Shown: in pieces, positions 1-5,765 of the stretch
How the letters are laid out: the number at the start of each line of letters is the position of its first letter
Numbering within the stretch: the stretch's first letter is position 1
Assembly (NCBI GenBank): GCA_964463865.1
Contig: CAYXDX010000036.1
Location: 1-16,154, forward strand
Length of the DNA stretch: 16,154 nt
Direction: 5' to 3'
From: Ferroglobus sp964463865
GTDB taxonomy: Archaea > Halobacteriota > Archaeoglobi > Archaeoglobales > Archaeoglobaceae
Translations under genes and position numbers: made by a program
Notes under the pieces: generated by a model
The model's input: only the letters and a program-made list of their open reading frames with translations
The model's database searches: none
Told to the model about the DNA's origin: nothing

Positions 1-399
1 AGAGATCATTGCCACGCCATTTCCGTTTTCGTCTTTTTTCGCATACGTGTAACCGTCTTCCATCCAGAAACGAACGCTGTCCCCTTCGTTTATCTTTCCA
101 ACCGCTATCGCTACAACCTGCTCGGAGTAAATTTCCCTGATCAAGTCTTCAGCGAACGCGTGCAGGTCGAAAATGTTCTTCCTAAGCCACTCCTTACCCT
201 TCTCGGTAACTTCGTAGTATCCTCTGTGAATCGCTTTGACGAAGCCGTCTGCTATCAGCTCTTTAAAGTGTTCCGAGACTGCCTGCGGCGTTATTCCGAG
301 CTTGCGGGCTATGTCCCTCTGACTGCAATCTTTCTTTCTGGTGAGTTCTGTGAGAATGAGGAACTTTACGGTGTCCTTTCTGCTAAGTAGCACTCTCAT
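1..399 (-). CDS. winged helix-turn-helix transcriptional regulator, 3' part missing
   Basis: This is a DNA-binding regulator whose end runs off the window; 133 codons are visible. Residues about 1-75 form a winged helix: a recognition segment near residues 25-54 (CSQRDIARKLGITPQAVSEH) followed by the wing and a TEKG turn at 65-68, as in MarR/ArsR-type archaeal regulators. After a short helix the visible C-terminal part (about residues 95-133) looks like a small beta domain and could be a ligand-sensing module, but I do not recognise it. The ATG at 399 is chosen because a good TATA element lies 24-31 bases upstream, implying a leaderless transcript; no Shine-Dalgarno is visible. It is divergent from the UPF0058 gene, so it may control itself and that gene through the palindromes between them. 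The family is sure; the target is inference. Confidence 0.85.
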   Translation of the reverse strand, partial: MRVLLSRKDTVKFLILTELTRKKDCSQRDIARKLGITPQAVSEHFKELIADGFVKAIHRGYYEVTEKGKEWLRKNIFDLHAFAEDLIREIYSEQVVAIAVGKINEGDSVRFWMEDGYTYAKKDENGNGVAMIS

Positions 400-422
400 T
401 TCACTCGAAATCTGAAAAGAAG

Positions 423-430
423 AATATAAA
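423..430 (-). promoter_or_regulatory. TATA element of the regulator gene
   Basis: On the minus strand this reads TTTATATT. Its centre is about 28 bases before the ATG at 399, the spacing expected when an archaeal transcript starts at or next to the start codon. Confidence 0.55.
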
Positions 431-441
431 GTTTTGTATTT

Positions 442-468
442 GTATGCATACGAGTGACACAATATCAC
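442..468. promoter_or_regulatory. paired inverted repeats between divergent promoters, candidate operator
   Basis: GTATGCATAC at 442-451 is a perfect 10-base palindrome. Just beyond it GTGACACAATATCAC (454-468) has matching outer arms GTGA and TCAC. Both lie between the TATA elements of the divergent regulator and UPF0058 genes, where an archaeal repressor or activator would bind. That the neighbouring winged-helix protein binds here is inference. Confidence 0.35.
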
Positions 469-480
469 TACCGCGGCAGC

Positions 481-490
481 TTTTTTAAAT
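481..490 (+). promoter_or_regulatory. TATA element of the UPF0058 gene
   Basis: TTTTTTAAAT lies about 40 bases before the ATG at 525. This gives a start near 511 and a leader of about a dozen bases that holds the Shine-Dalgarno stretch (GAGGAAGGTGGTG, 508-520). Confidence 0.45.
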
Positions 491-524
491 GCGTAATCTA
501 AAATCATGAGGAAGGTGGTGCCGA

Positions 525-794
525 ATGCACAAAGAGGAGCTCGTTATGTTACATTTGACACTGTTTCAGGTTAAAAGGTTTTTTGAAGAGGCAGGTATAG
601 CGAACGGCTACTTCAAAGAATACGAAAAACTTGGCGTCCAGCCGGTCCACATCCACAAAAGCAAGTCCGACCACCAGAAAGCTATTTTTACCCTCTGCAA
701 GGCTATTTCCGAAATTTTCAAGGAGAGAAGACTCGAAAGCCTTCTTGAAGATCCGAGGGTAAGGGACGCGCTTTCGAAAGTAGCTTTGCACTGA
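525..794 (+). CDS. UPF0058 family protein
   Basis: This is an 89-residue archaeal protein of unknown function. Its start (MHKEELVMLHLTLFQVKRFF) and the central segment with Val-His-Ile-His-Lys-Ser-Lys at about 41-47 match my memory of the UPF0058 family, small helical proteins found across Euryarchaeota. Length agrees with the family. It has no signal peptide or membrane segment and is probably cytosolic and all-helical. The ATG is preceded at a normal distance by a GGTGGTG-type ribosome site. It stands alone, divergent from a winged-helix regulator and convergent with rimI, with a T-run 27 bases after the stop. I assign no biochemical function. Confidence 0.85.
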   Translation: MHKEELVMLHLTLFQVKRFFEEAGIANGYFKEYEKLGVQPVHIHKSKSDHQKAIFTLCKAISEIFKERRLESLLEDPRVRDALSKVALH

Positions 795-820
795 TTGTCC
801 AAGCGATACCACCGATCCCA

Positions 821-827
821 TTTTTTT
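821..827 (+). terminator. oligo-T terminator after the UPF0058 gene
   Basis: Seven T residues on the plus strand follow the UPF0058 stop in the gap between convergent genes. Archaeal RNA polymerase commonly terminates at such tracts. Confidence 0.45.
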
Positions 828-857
828 CTAACTTTCAAATTTATAATTTCAGAAAAA

Positions 858-1292
858 CTACTGAAGGTTCAGCTGCATGAGGTAAGCGTCTTCCCCGTCT
901 CCGTAGTAGCGTTCGAGCCTGCCGACTATCTCGAAACCGAATTTTTTGTAGAGAGTCTGGGCTCTGAAGTTCGAAACTCTAACTTCGAGAGTTATTTTTT
1001 TCTTTCCCCTTTCTTTGCACCTCCTGATTGCCTCGCTCAAAAGGGCTTTGCCCACTCCAAACCCCCTGTATTTACTCTTCACGGCAAAAGACATGATCTT
1101 GGCGTTGCTTCCGAGGTCCATTAAGACCAGATACCCTACAACCCTCCCGTTGAACTCTGCAACCAGAATGTCGCTACCATACGCGAGGTAAATGAATAAG
1201 TCGTAGGACGGATTTACGGAGTTGAACGCTTCTCTGTCTATATCGACGATGTCACTTGAGTCCGAAGCCCTAAAGTCTCTTATTACGAGCAT
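858..1292 (-). CDS. rimI: GNAT N-acetyltransferase, RimI/Ard1 type
   Basis: This is a 144-residue single-domain GNAT enzyme expected to move an acetyl group from acetyl-CoA to protein N-termini. In archaea the RimI/Ard1 family is the general N-alpha-acetyltransferase. The acetyl-CoA loop is plain at residues 74-82 (KYRGFGVGK, the R-x-x-G-x-G signature), preceded by the beta strand IMSFAV (66-71) and followed by helix ALLSEAIRRC. The C-terminal part TLEVRVSNFRAQTLYKKFGF (101-120) is typical of RimI, including the asparagine and tyrosine that contact CoA and act as general acid. Full length for the family. The ATG at 1292 has no Shine-Dalgarno but has a TATA element at the distance expected for a leaderless message. 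Only 15 bases separate it from the divergent UPF0146 start. Confidence 0.9.
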   Translation of the reverse strand: MLVIRDFRASDSSDIVDIDREAFNSVNPSYDLFIYLAYGSDILVAEFNGRVVGYLVLMDLGSNAKIMSFAVKSKYRGFGVGKALLSEAIRRCKERGKKKITLEVRVSNFRAQTLYKKFGFEIVGRLERYYGDGEDAYLMQLNLQ

Positions 1293-1307
1293 CGTAATGT
1301 CATAAGG

Positions 1308-1694
1308 ATGTCGAAATTTAAAGTCCTCGCGGACTACATCGCAGAAAACTATAAGGGCAAGATCGTCGAAGTTGGTGTCGGAGGACTTTACGAGGTCGCG
1401 GACGTGCTGAGAAGCAGGGGTCTAAACGTTCTCACAGTCGACGTCAATCCAAGAAGGGGCGACACAATAAAAGACGACGCGACGAGGCCGAACTTAAAAA
1501 TATACGAAGGTGCGTCGCTGATATACTCAATCAGACCACCTTACGAAATCCAGTCCGAAATCGTAAAAATAGGGAAAACCGTCGGTTGCGACGTGATAAT
1601 CGTTCCGCTAAAAAGCGAGATCGTAGCAGGAGGTGAGCTAAAAAACTTCAGAGGTGTTCAATTCTATGTCTTCCGTGGCGAAGTTTCTGTTTGA
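1308..1694 (+). CDS. UPF0146 family protein
   Basis: This 128-residue archaeal protein belongs to UPF0146. The N-terminal half looks like a class I Rossmann fold of the SAM-methyltransferase kind: IVEVGVGGLYEVADVL at about 19-34 resembles the glycine-rich motif I, and LTVDVNP (42-48) resembles the acidic end of strand 2. The domain is much shorter than a full methyltransferase, so catalysis is unproven. The ATG at 1308 has only a short AAGG nearby; a weak TATA-like TTATTA near 1280 would give a leaderless message. It is the first gene of the plus-strand run to kptA and its end overlaps the next gene by 29 bases, so the two are probably translated from one message. Confidence 0.8.
   Translation: MSKFKVLADYIAENYKGKIVEVGVGGLYEVADVLRSRGLNVLTVDVNPRRGDTIKDDATRPNLKIYEGASLIYSIRPPYEIQSEIVKIGKTVGCDVIIVPLKSEIVAGGELKNFRGVQFYVFRGEVSV
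1314..1322 (-). promoter_or_regulatory. TATA element of rimI, inside the divergent gene
   Basis: The minus strand reads TTTAAATTT. Its centre (1318) is 26 bases before the rimI ATG, which fits a leaderless transcript. The element sits within codons 3-5 of the divergent UPF0146 gene. Confidence 0.5.
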
Positions 1695-2181
1695 AGTTCT
1701 CAGCCTGAAGAATATCCCAAGAAGCGGGTGGCTCAAGCTGGGGATAAAGGATCCCGAAAGCGTAGCCGAGCACTCGTTCATGACTGCAGTAATATCTTTT
1801 ATACTCGCGTATATGGAGACGGGAAGCGTGGAGGAGGCTTCGAAAGTGACTGTGGCAGCACTTTTCCACGACGCCCACGAGACGAGAACTCTCGACCTTC
1901 ACAAGCTCGCAAGAAGGTACGTGAGCGTAGACGAGGAGAGGGCGAAGAAAGAGATGTTCGACTTCGAAGCCGGAAAGGAGATCCTCGAACTCGTAAACAG
2001 ATACAAGGACTTTGTAAAGGATGCCGACAAACTCGAACTGCTGCTCCAGGCGAAAGCGTATTCTAAGAATTACGACAGCATGTTTTACACAAGAGACGTG
2101 AAGTTCAAGACCGATTCGGCGAAAAAACTTGCCGAAGAAATTTTAAACTCGGACGAACGGTGGTGGAGAGACCTTGAATAG
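1666..2181 (+). CDS. HD-domain metal-dependent phosphohydrolase (YfbR/HDDC2-like)
   Basis: This is a 171-residue HD-superfamily hydrolase. Metal ligands are visible in order: His36 (SVAEHS), His68-Asp69 (FHDAHE) and Asp121 (DADKLEL), with Glu72 behind the HD pair as in YfbR-type 5'-deoxynucleotidases. By family it should remove phosphate from nucleoside monophosphates or a related small substrate in the cytosol; the true substrate is not visible. I place the start at ATG 1666 rather than at the in-frame GTG 1654, because GAGGTG (1651-1656) makes a good ribosome site nine bases before the ATG and would otherwise be consumed by the GTG. It overlaps the gene before it by 29 bases and the gene after it by 8. 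Confidence 0.87.
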   Translation: MSSVAKFLFEVLSLKNIPRSGWLKLGIKDPESVAEHSFMTAVISFILAYMETGSVEEASKVTVAALFHDAHETRTLDLHKLARRYVSVDEERAKKEMFDFEAGKEILELVNRYKDFVKDADKLELLLQAKAYSKNYDSMFYTRDVKFKTDSAKKLAEEILNSDERWWRDLE

Positions 2182-2647
2182 ATTTATAGTGGACAGAATG
2201 CTCGGAAAACTCGCCACGTGGTTGAGAATTGCCGGATACGACACGTTGTACATAGGAGACTTTGAAGTAGACGACGAGGACAAATACCTGCTCGAAAATC
2301 ATAGAGACAGAATTCTCCTGACAAGAGACAAACGGCTCTACAAGGCGAGCGTAAAGACCGGCAGAAGCGCGATACTGATAGAGTCCGAGAAGGTCGAAGA
2401 GCAGATTCGACAGTTAAAAAAGCTCGGATACAAGTTCGAGATACTCATGGACAGGTGTAGCGTCTGCAACACTCCGCTGAGGAAACCGAGCGACGAAGAA
2501 GCGCTGAGGGTCATGAAGAGAGAGGGTATTTCAGAGGACCTGAGAGAAAAATACGAGCTCTGGTACTGTGAAAAGTGCGACAAGCTTTACTGGATGGGGA
2601 GTCACTGGAGAAACATGGTGAAATTTCTCAGGAGGGTCGACTGTTGA
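2174..2647 (+). CDS. Mut7-C RNase domain protein with C-terminal zinc ribbon
   Basis: This is a 157-residue PIN-like nuclease of the Mut7-C (formerly DUF82) family. The N-terminal signature FIVDRMLGKLATWLRIAGYD (4-23) carries the family aspartate Asp7. Acidic residues at 33-36 and Asp52 in LLTRDKRLY complete the likely metal site. A zinc ribbon follows, with Cys95, Cys98, Cys122 and Cys125, then the conserved tail YWMGSHWRNM. It is predicted to cut RNA; no target is known to me. The start is TTG 2174, supported by GGTGGAGAG (2162-2170) just upstream and by the family N-terminus. It overlaps the HD gene stop by 8 bases and the next start by 4, so it is part of a translationally coupled operon. 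Confidence 0.9.
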   Translation: MNRFIVDRMLGKLATWLRIAGYDTLYIGDFEVDDEDKYLLENHRDRILLTRDKRLYKASVKTGRSAILIESEKVEEQIRQLKKLGYKFEILMDRCSVCNTPLRKPSDEEALRVMKREGISEDLREKYELWYCEKCDKLYWMGSHWRNMVKFLRRVDC

Positions 2648-3174
2648 TAACCATCTGCCTCGTCAACACCTACGACAAGCTGAAGCTTCACGAGGCTCAC
2701 CTGAGGAGCATAGCGAGGGCTGCACCCATTTGTTACGCTTTCGACTTTCACCTCGCGCTCTACGACTTCCCGTTCTGGAAGAGGGAAGACGAGCTTGTAG
2801 AGGCTGTTTGCGAATACACCACGATAGGAGAAGGGGGCAAATACCTGAGAGAACTTCACAAGAGGGGAAGGTTACACATAATAGAGAAGTTCGAGCCAAG
2901 ATTTGGAGAGATCGTAGCGACGACGTCTAAACCAGACGAGAAAAAGAAGATAACGCTCGAAGACGTTGCCAGGTTCAGATCCGCGATGTTTTTATTCGGT
3001 CTCGGCAGGAAAGGTTTGCCGAAGGAAATCTTGAAAAACGTAAAATACCACTTCGAAGCGACAGGTAGAAACGTCAGCCTCGAGACGTGCACGGCTATAG
3101 GAGTCGTTTCGACTCTGATATGGGTGGTCAGGCATGGAAGACATAAGAATTTGCCCGAACCACGGATTCTATAG
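2644..3174 (+). CDS. DUF531 family protein
   Basis: This 176-residue protein matches my memory of the archaeal DUF531 family: it opens MITICLVNTYDKLKLHEAHLR and has a conserved GLGRKGLPK segment about three quarters along, followed by YHFEATGRNVSLETCTAIG. That glycine-rich loop and the C-terminal strand-helix pattern recall the knotted SPOUT methyltransferases, so an RNA methyltransferase role is possible but unproven. The start is TTG 2644, because AGGAGGG (2630-2636) lies seven bases before it and the family N-terminus begins there; a longer in-frame reading from 2575 lies over the Mut7-C zinc ribbon. The last 14 codons overlap kptA, an unusually long tail that may be a non-conserved extension. 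Confidence 0.82.
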   Translation: MITICLVNTYDKLKLHEAHLRSIARAAPICYAFDFHLALYDFPFWKREDELVEAVCEYTTIGEGGKYLRELHKRGRLHIIEKFEPRFGEIVATTSKPDEKKKITLEDVARFRSAMFLFGLGRKGLPKEILKNVKYHFEATGRNVSLETCTAIGVVSTLIWVVRHGRHKNLPEPRIL

Positions 3175-3769
3175 AGGAGAGACGTGTAAAAAGTGCGGAT
3201 ACAGAGGAGAGATCATCCTCGAAAAAGAAAAAGTGGAAAAGCTCGGAAGATTTATTTCCGGACTTCTCAGACACTACCCGAGCAGATACAATCTCGAAAT
3301 GGACGAAAACGGATGGGTGGATTTCGGAAAGCTCGTTAGAGCCGTGAAGAGGAAGTTCAAGTGGGCCAACCAGTGGCACGTTAAGGCTATAGTTTACAGC
3401 GACGAAAAAGGAAGGTACGAGCTGTCCGGAGACAGGATCAGAGCCCGCTACGGGCACAGCGTAGACGTGAAGTTAACAGACCTTCCCGAAGCCGACGAGG
3501 ACGTTCTCTACTACGGAACGAGCGAAGAAGAGGCGAGCAGGATACTCGAAATAGGTATAAAACCAGTGAACAGAAGGTACGTTCACCTCTCGACCACGCT
3601 CGAAAAAGGTGAAGAGGTCGCGAGGCTCAGGACGGACGAGCCAATAGTCCTCGAAATCGACGCGAAAGAGGCGAGGAAGGACGGAATAAGGTTCATAAAG
3701 GTAAACGAAAACATCGTCCTTTCGGAGGAGATTCCGCCGAAGTACATAAAGAACGTTATAAGGATCTGA
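3134..3769 (+). CDS. kptA: RNA 2'-phosphotransferase (Tpt1/KptA) with N-terminal zinc knuckle
   Basis: KptA moves an internal or terminal RNA 2'-phosphate to NAD+, releasing nicotinamide and ADP-ribose 1'',2''-cyclic phosphate. The 211-residue protein starts with a CHCC cluster (Cys7, His10, Cys18, Cys21), a likely zinc-binding addition seen in archaeal members. The Tpt1 core follows: SGLLRHYP with Arg46-His47, the GW pair at 60-61, RIRARYGHS (101-109), LYYGTS (125-130) and VHLST (140-144). In most relatives the NAD-binding motif reads LYHGT; here Tyr127 takes the His place, and Tyr106 takes the usual Gln in the QGHS motif. The ATG at 3134 has GGTGG six bases upstream. It closes the plus-strand cluster and overlaps a convergent gene by 14 bases. 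Confidence 0.92.
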   Translation: MEDIRICPNHGFYRGETCKKCGYRGEIILEKEKVEKLGRFISGLLRHYPSRYNLEMDENGWVDFGKLVRAVKRKFKWANQWHVKAIVYSDEKGRYELSGDRIRARYGHSVDVKLTDLPEADEDVLYYGTSEEEASRILEIGIKPVNRRYVHLSTTLEKGEEVARLRTDEPIVLEIDAKEARKDGIRFIKVNENIVLSEEIPPKYIKNVIRI

Positions 3770-4100
3770 AGTCTATCCTGTCGGAGAGGATGTAAATCGA
3801 CTCGTTCAATCGGATGAGAACTGGATCTTTAAAAGTGACGACGTCGCCATCGGGTATGAGGTAAGCCGAGAAGTAATCGATTTTGTACGCGGTGGCGTTG
3901 CTTACGAAGTTGTCAACGAAGTCTTTGATCTCCGAAGAGCCGAAGAATATGAACTTTATTATTTCGAGCGACGAAAGTTTGAACTTCATGACTATCGTTC
4001 CGTTTTCGACAACGACTTCTCTAACCTCCAGCGCTGAAACGGTTCCCGTTATCATCAACAGCATCAGCAAAGCGGTGATGACGCTCAAAGCTTTCGACAT
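3756..4100 (-). CDS. small secreted protein of unknown function
   Basis: I do not recognise this 114-residue protein. Residues 1-23 are a clear signal peptide: a short positive start, a hydrophobic stretch ALSVITALLMLLMITGTV and a VSA site, leaving a mature domain of about 90 residues. The mature part alternates hydrophobic and polar residues (REVVVENGTIVMKFKLSS), suggesting a small beta sandwich, and has no cysteine, so it is not a lipoprotein or thiol-linked. No second membrane segment is seen. The ATG at 4100 has a TATA element at leaderless distance and no Shine-Dalgarno. It is convergent with kptA, overlapping it by 14 bases. Base composition and codon use resemble the neighbours. Confidence 0.7.
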   Translation of the reverse strand: MSKALSVITALLMLLMITGTVSALEVREVVVENGTIVMKFKLSSLEIIKFIFFGSSEIKDFVDNFVSNATAYKIDYFSAYLIPDGDVVTFKDPVLIRLNESIYILSDRIDFRSL

Positions 4101-4121
4101 CTTAGTGGAAGTCTTACCGAT

Positions 4122-4132
4122 GAAATAAAAAG
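4122..4132 (-). promoter_or_regulatory. TATA element of the secreted-protein gene
   Basis: The minus strand reads CTTTTTATTTC, centred 27 bases before the ATG at 4100, which fits a leaderless transcript. The same T-rich tract could also end a minus-strand RNA coming from 4207. Confidence 0.45.
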
Positions 4133-4142
4133 TTAGCGTTAA

Positions 4143-4207
4143 GGGGTGCCGAAAAAGCGTTACGGCGGTGACGGCGGGAAGGCTGAAAATCCTGTAACCG
4201 GCACCCC
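4143..4207 (-). ncRNA. candidate small structured RNA (nested inverted repeat)
   Basis: GGGGTGCCG at 4143-4151 pairs perfectly with CGGCACCCC at 4199-4207 (9 bp). Immediately inside, GTTAC (4159-4163) pairs with GTAAC (4194-4198) after a one-sided bulge of seven bases; an AGG/CCT mini-hairpin may lie further in. This stable stem sits in a gene-free stretch of about 215 bases. Minus strand is preferred because CTTAATAAT (4230-4238) is centred 26-27 bases before the stem's first G at 4207, and a T5 run follows the stem at 4127-4131. It is not a tRNA, since T-arm and anticodon arm are missing, and I know no riboswitch of this shape. Plus-strand expression or a leader element remains possible. 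Confidence 0.4.
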
Positions 4208-4229
4208 AGTGACTATTTTACACTTTCGA

Positions 4230-4238
4230 ATTATTAAG
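4230..4238. promoter_or_regulatory. AT-rich TATA-like element between pyk and the candidate RNA
   Basis: Plus strand ATTATTAAG, minus strand CTTAATAAT. Read on the minus strand it sits at the right distance for a transcript starting at 4207. Read on the plus strand it would give a pyk leader of about 55 bases. It is the best promoter-like element in this gap. Confidence 0.35.
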
Positions 4239-4245
4239 CTTTTTG

Positions 4246-4263
4246 GTAACTTCAGTAACTTCA
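4246..4263. repeat. tandem 9-base direct repeat GTAACTTCA x2
   Basis: Two exact adjacent copies (4246-4254 and 4255-4263) lie next to the TATA-like element. Upstream of a minus-strand start at 4207 they would sit near -40 to -57, where an archaeal activator may bind; for a plus-strand start near 4260 they would overlap the start. This could be a regulator site or chance. Confidence 0.45.
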
Positions 4264-4315
4264 ATTTACCTCAACGCAAAACCGTTATGAAAGAATGCGC
4301 GCAATTAACGTTAAG

Positions 4316-5737
4316 ATGAGAAAAACGAAAATCGTCTGCACGATAGGTCCGGCAACGGATACGGTCGAAAAAATTAAAGAGCTGATAGTCGCTGGCATGG
4401 ACATAGCCAGACTGAACCTTTCTTTTGGAACCGTCGAGTATTACGGCGAGCTGATAGAAATTATCGACGAGGTTTCAGACGAGCTCGCAAAAAAGGTCGC
4501 GGTTTTGATAGACTTGCCCGGACCGAAAATCCGAATAGGGAAAATTCCGAAACCGATTACGCTTCACCGTGGAGAGAGAGTGAAAATAGTTCCGAAAGAC
4601 GTCGGCGAAGACCGTGAGATACCGATAAACCAGCCAGAAATACTTAGACTGCTGAAGCCCGGCAGCATCGTATACCTGGCGGACGGCTCGATAAAGCTCA
4701 GAGTCGTCGAAGCCGGCGAGTTTATCGTAGCTGAGGTCCTCGAAGGAGGAGTTCTCGCGTCCTACAAAGGTGTTAACATTCCTGACATCCCGACTAAGCT
4801 CGGTCCGATAACGAAGAGGGACAGAGAATACCTCAGGTATCTGCTCAAAAAAGACGTTGACTGGATCGCGATGTCTTTTGTTCGAAGCGGAAGCGACGTT
4901 ATCGAGTTGAAGAAGATTTTGAACGAGTTCGGAAAAGAGTTGCCGGTGATAGCAAAGGTAGAGAGGAGAGAGGCCGTGGAGAACCTCGAAAGTATCGTCA
5001 TAGAATCCGACGGAATAATGATAGCGAGAGGAGACCTCGGCGTCGAATTGCCCCTCGAAGATGTTCCGGTGATTCAGAAGACGGTCATAAAAATGGCTAA
5101 AGAGTTCGGAAAGCCCGTCATCACCGCCACGCAGATGCTGAAGTCGATGGTCGTTCAGCCGGAGCCGACGAGGGCCGAAGTTTCAGACGTTGCCAACGCC
5201 GTCCTCGATGGAAGCGACGCTTTAATGCTGTCCGAAGAGACTGCTACTGGAAAATACCCGGCTAAAGCTGTGGAGGTCATGGACAGAATAATCAGGAAGG
5301 CCGAGAGCATTTACAGTTACGTTCAGGAGTATTCGGCGAGGAGTATCAGCGAGTCCATCGCCAGTTCTTCTGCGAAAATTTCCGCAGAGCTTCACGCAGA
5401 CGCCATAATAACGTTCACCCGATCCGGCGCGTCCGCTCTCCAGATATCGAAGTTCAGACCTCCAGTGCCGATCATCGTCGTGACGCACGACGAAAAAACG
5501 TTGAAAAAACTCTCCCTCGTATGGGGTTGCGTTCCGCTCACTTCAGTTCCGCCAGAACTGGACGTCGAGGAGGTTTTGCCGTCAATCGTTAAAGAGTGCC
5601 TCGCGAAAGGGTTGCTGAAAGAAGATGGCATCGTCGTCGTCACGTCAGGCTATCCTTTCGGCAAACCAGGAACCACGAACACGCTAAGGGTTCTGAAAGT
5701 TAAAGACGTTCTCGACCATCCGAAAAATTTTCGCTAA
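4316..5737 (+). CDS. pyk: pyruvate kinase
   Basis: Pyruvate kinase transfers phosphate from phosphoenolpyruvate to ADP, the last step of glycolysis. The 473-residue reading starts MRKTKIVCTIGPA, the usual N-terminus. The in-frame ATG at 4295 would add seven residues and cannot be excluded, since neither start has a good ribosome site. Visible: the barrel segment ARLNLSFG (31-38), the B domain after DLPGPKIRIG (66-75), catalytic Lys214 (VIAKVE), IARGDLGVE (236-244), the ITATQMLKSM helix (269-278) and PTRAEVSDVANAVLDGSD. The C-terminal domain is complete to VVTSG-PFGKPGTTN. Oddities: NLSFG where most enzymes read NxSHG, and LSEETA in place of LSGETA. It stands alone or with mptA downstream, which has its own promoter. 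Confidence 0.93.
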   Translation: MRKTKIVCTIGPATDTVEKIKELIVAGMDIARLNLSFGTVEYYGELIEIIDEVSDELAKKVAVLIDLPGPKIRIGKIPKPITLHRGERVKIVPKDVGEDREIPINQPEILRLLKPGSIVYLADGSIKLRVVEAGEFIVAEVLEGGVLASYKGVNIPDIPTKLGPITKRDREYLRYLLKKDVDWIAMSFVRSGSDVIELKKILNEFGKELPVIAKVERREAVENLESIVIESDGIMIARGDLGVELPLEDVPVIQKTVIKMAKEFGKPVITATQMLKSMVVQPEPTRAEVSDVANAVLDGSDALMLSEETATGKYPAKAVEVMDRIIRKAESIYSYVQEYSARSISESIASSSAKISAELHADAIITFTRSGASALQISKFRPPVPIIVVTHDEKTLKKLSLVWGCVPLTSVPPELDVEEVLPSIVKECLAKGLLKEDGIVVVTSGYPFGKPGTTNTLRVLKVKDVLDHPKNFR

Positions 5738-5739
5738 CC

Positions 5740-5747
5740 TTAAATAA
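5740..5747 (+). promoter_or_regulatory. TATA element of mptA
   Basis: TTAAATAA begins three bases after the pyk stop, centred about 23 bases before the mptA ATG. This suggests that mptA is transcribed separately with almost no leader; no Shine-Dalgarno precedes the ATG. Confidence 0.5.
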
Positions 5748-5765
5748 GCTTTAAAGAAAGTTCGA

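Noticed and set aside
846..866. TTCAG/CTGAA inverted repeat at the end of rimI, as a possible hairpin terminator
   Set aside because: The stem is only five pairs, and archaeal termination depends on T-tracts more than hairpins; too weak to call.
795..1124. A 109-codon plus-strand frame starting right after the UPF0058 stop
   Set aside because: It is opposite rimI, whose conserved CoA-binding motif shows which strand is coding.
4143..4207. A tRNA gene, suggested by the acceptor-like stem
   Set aside because: No T-arm with the TTC loop, no anticodon arm and no D-arm can be drawn on either strand.
4143..4207. An H/ACA or box C/D guide RNA on the plus strand, from GTGAC and CTGA
   Set aside because: No ACA follows the stem at the needed distance, the C box is imperfect, and only one D-like box is present.
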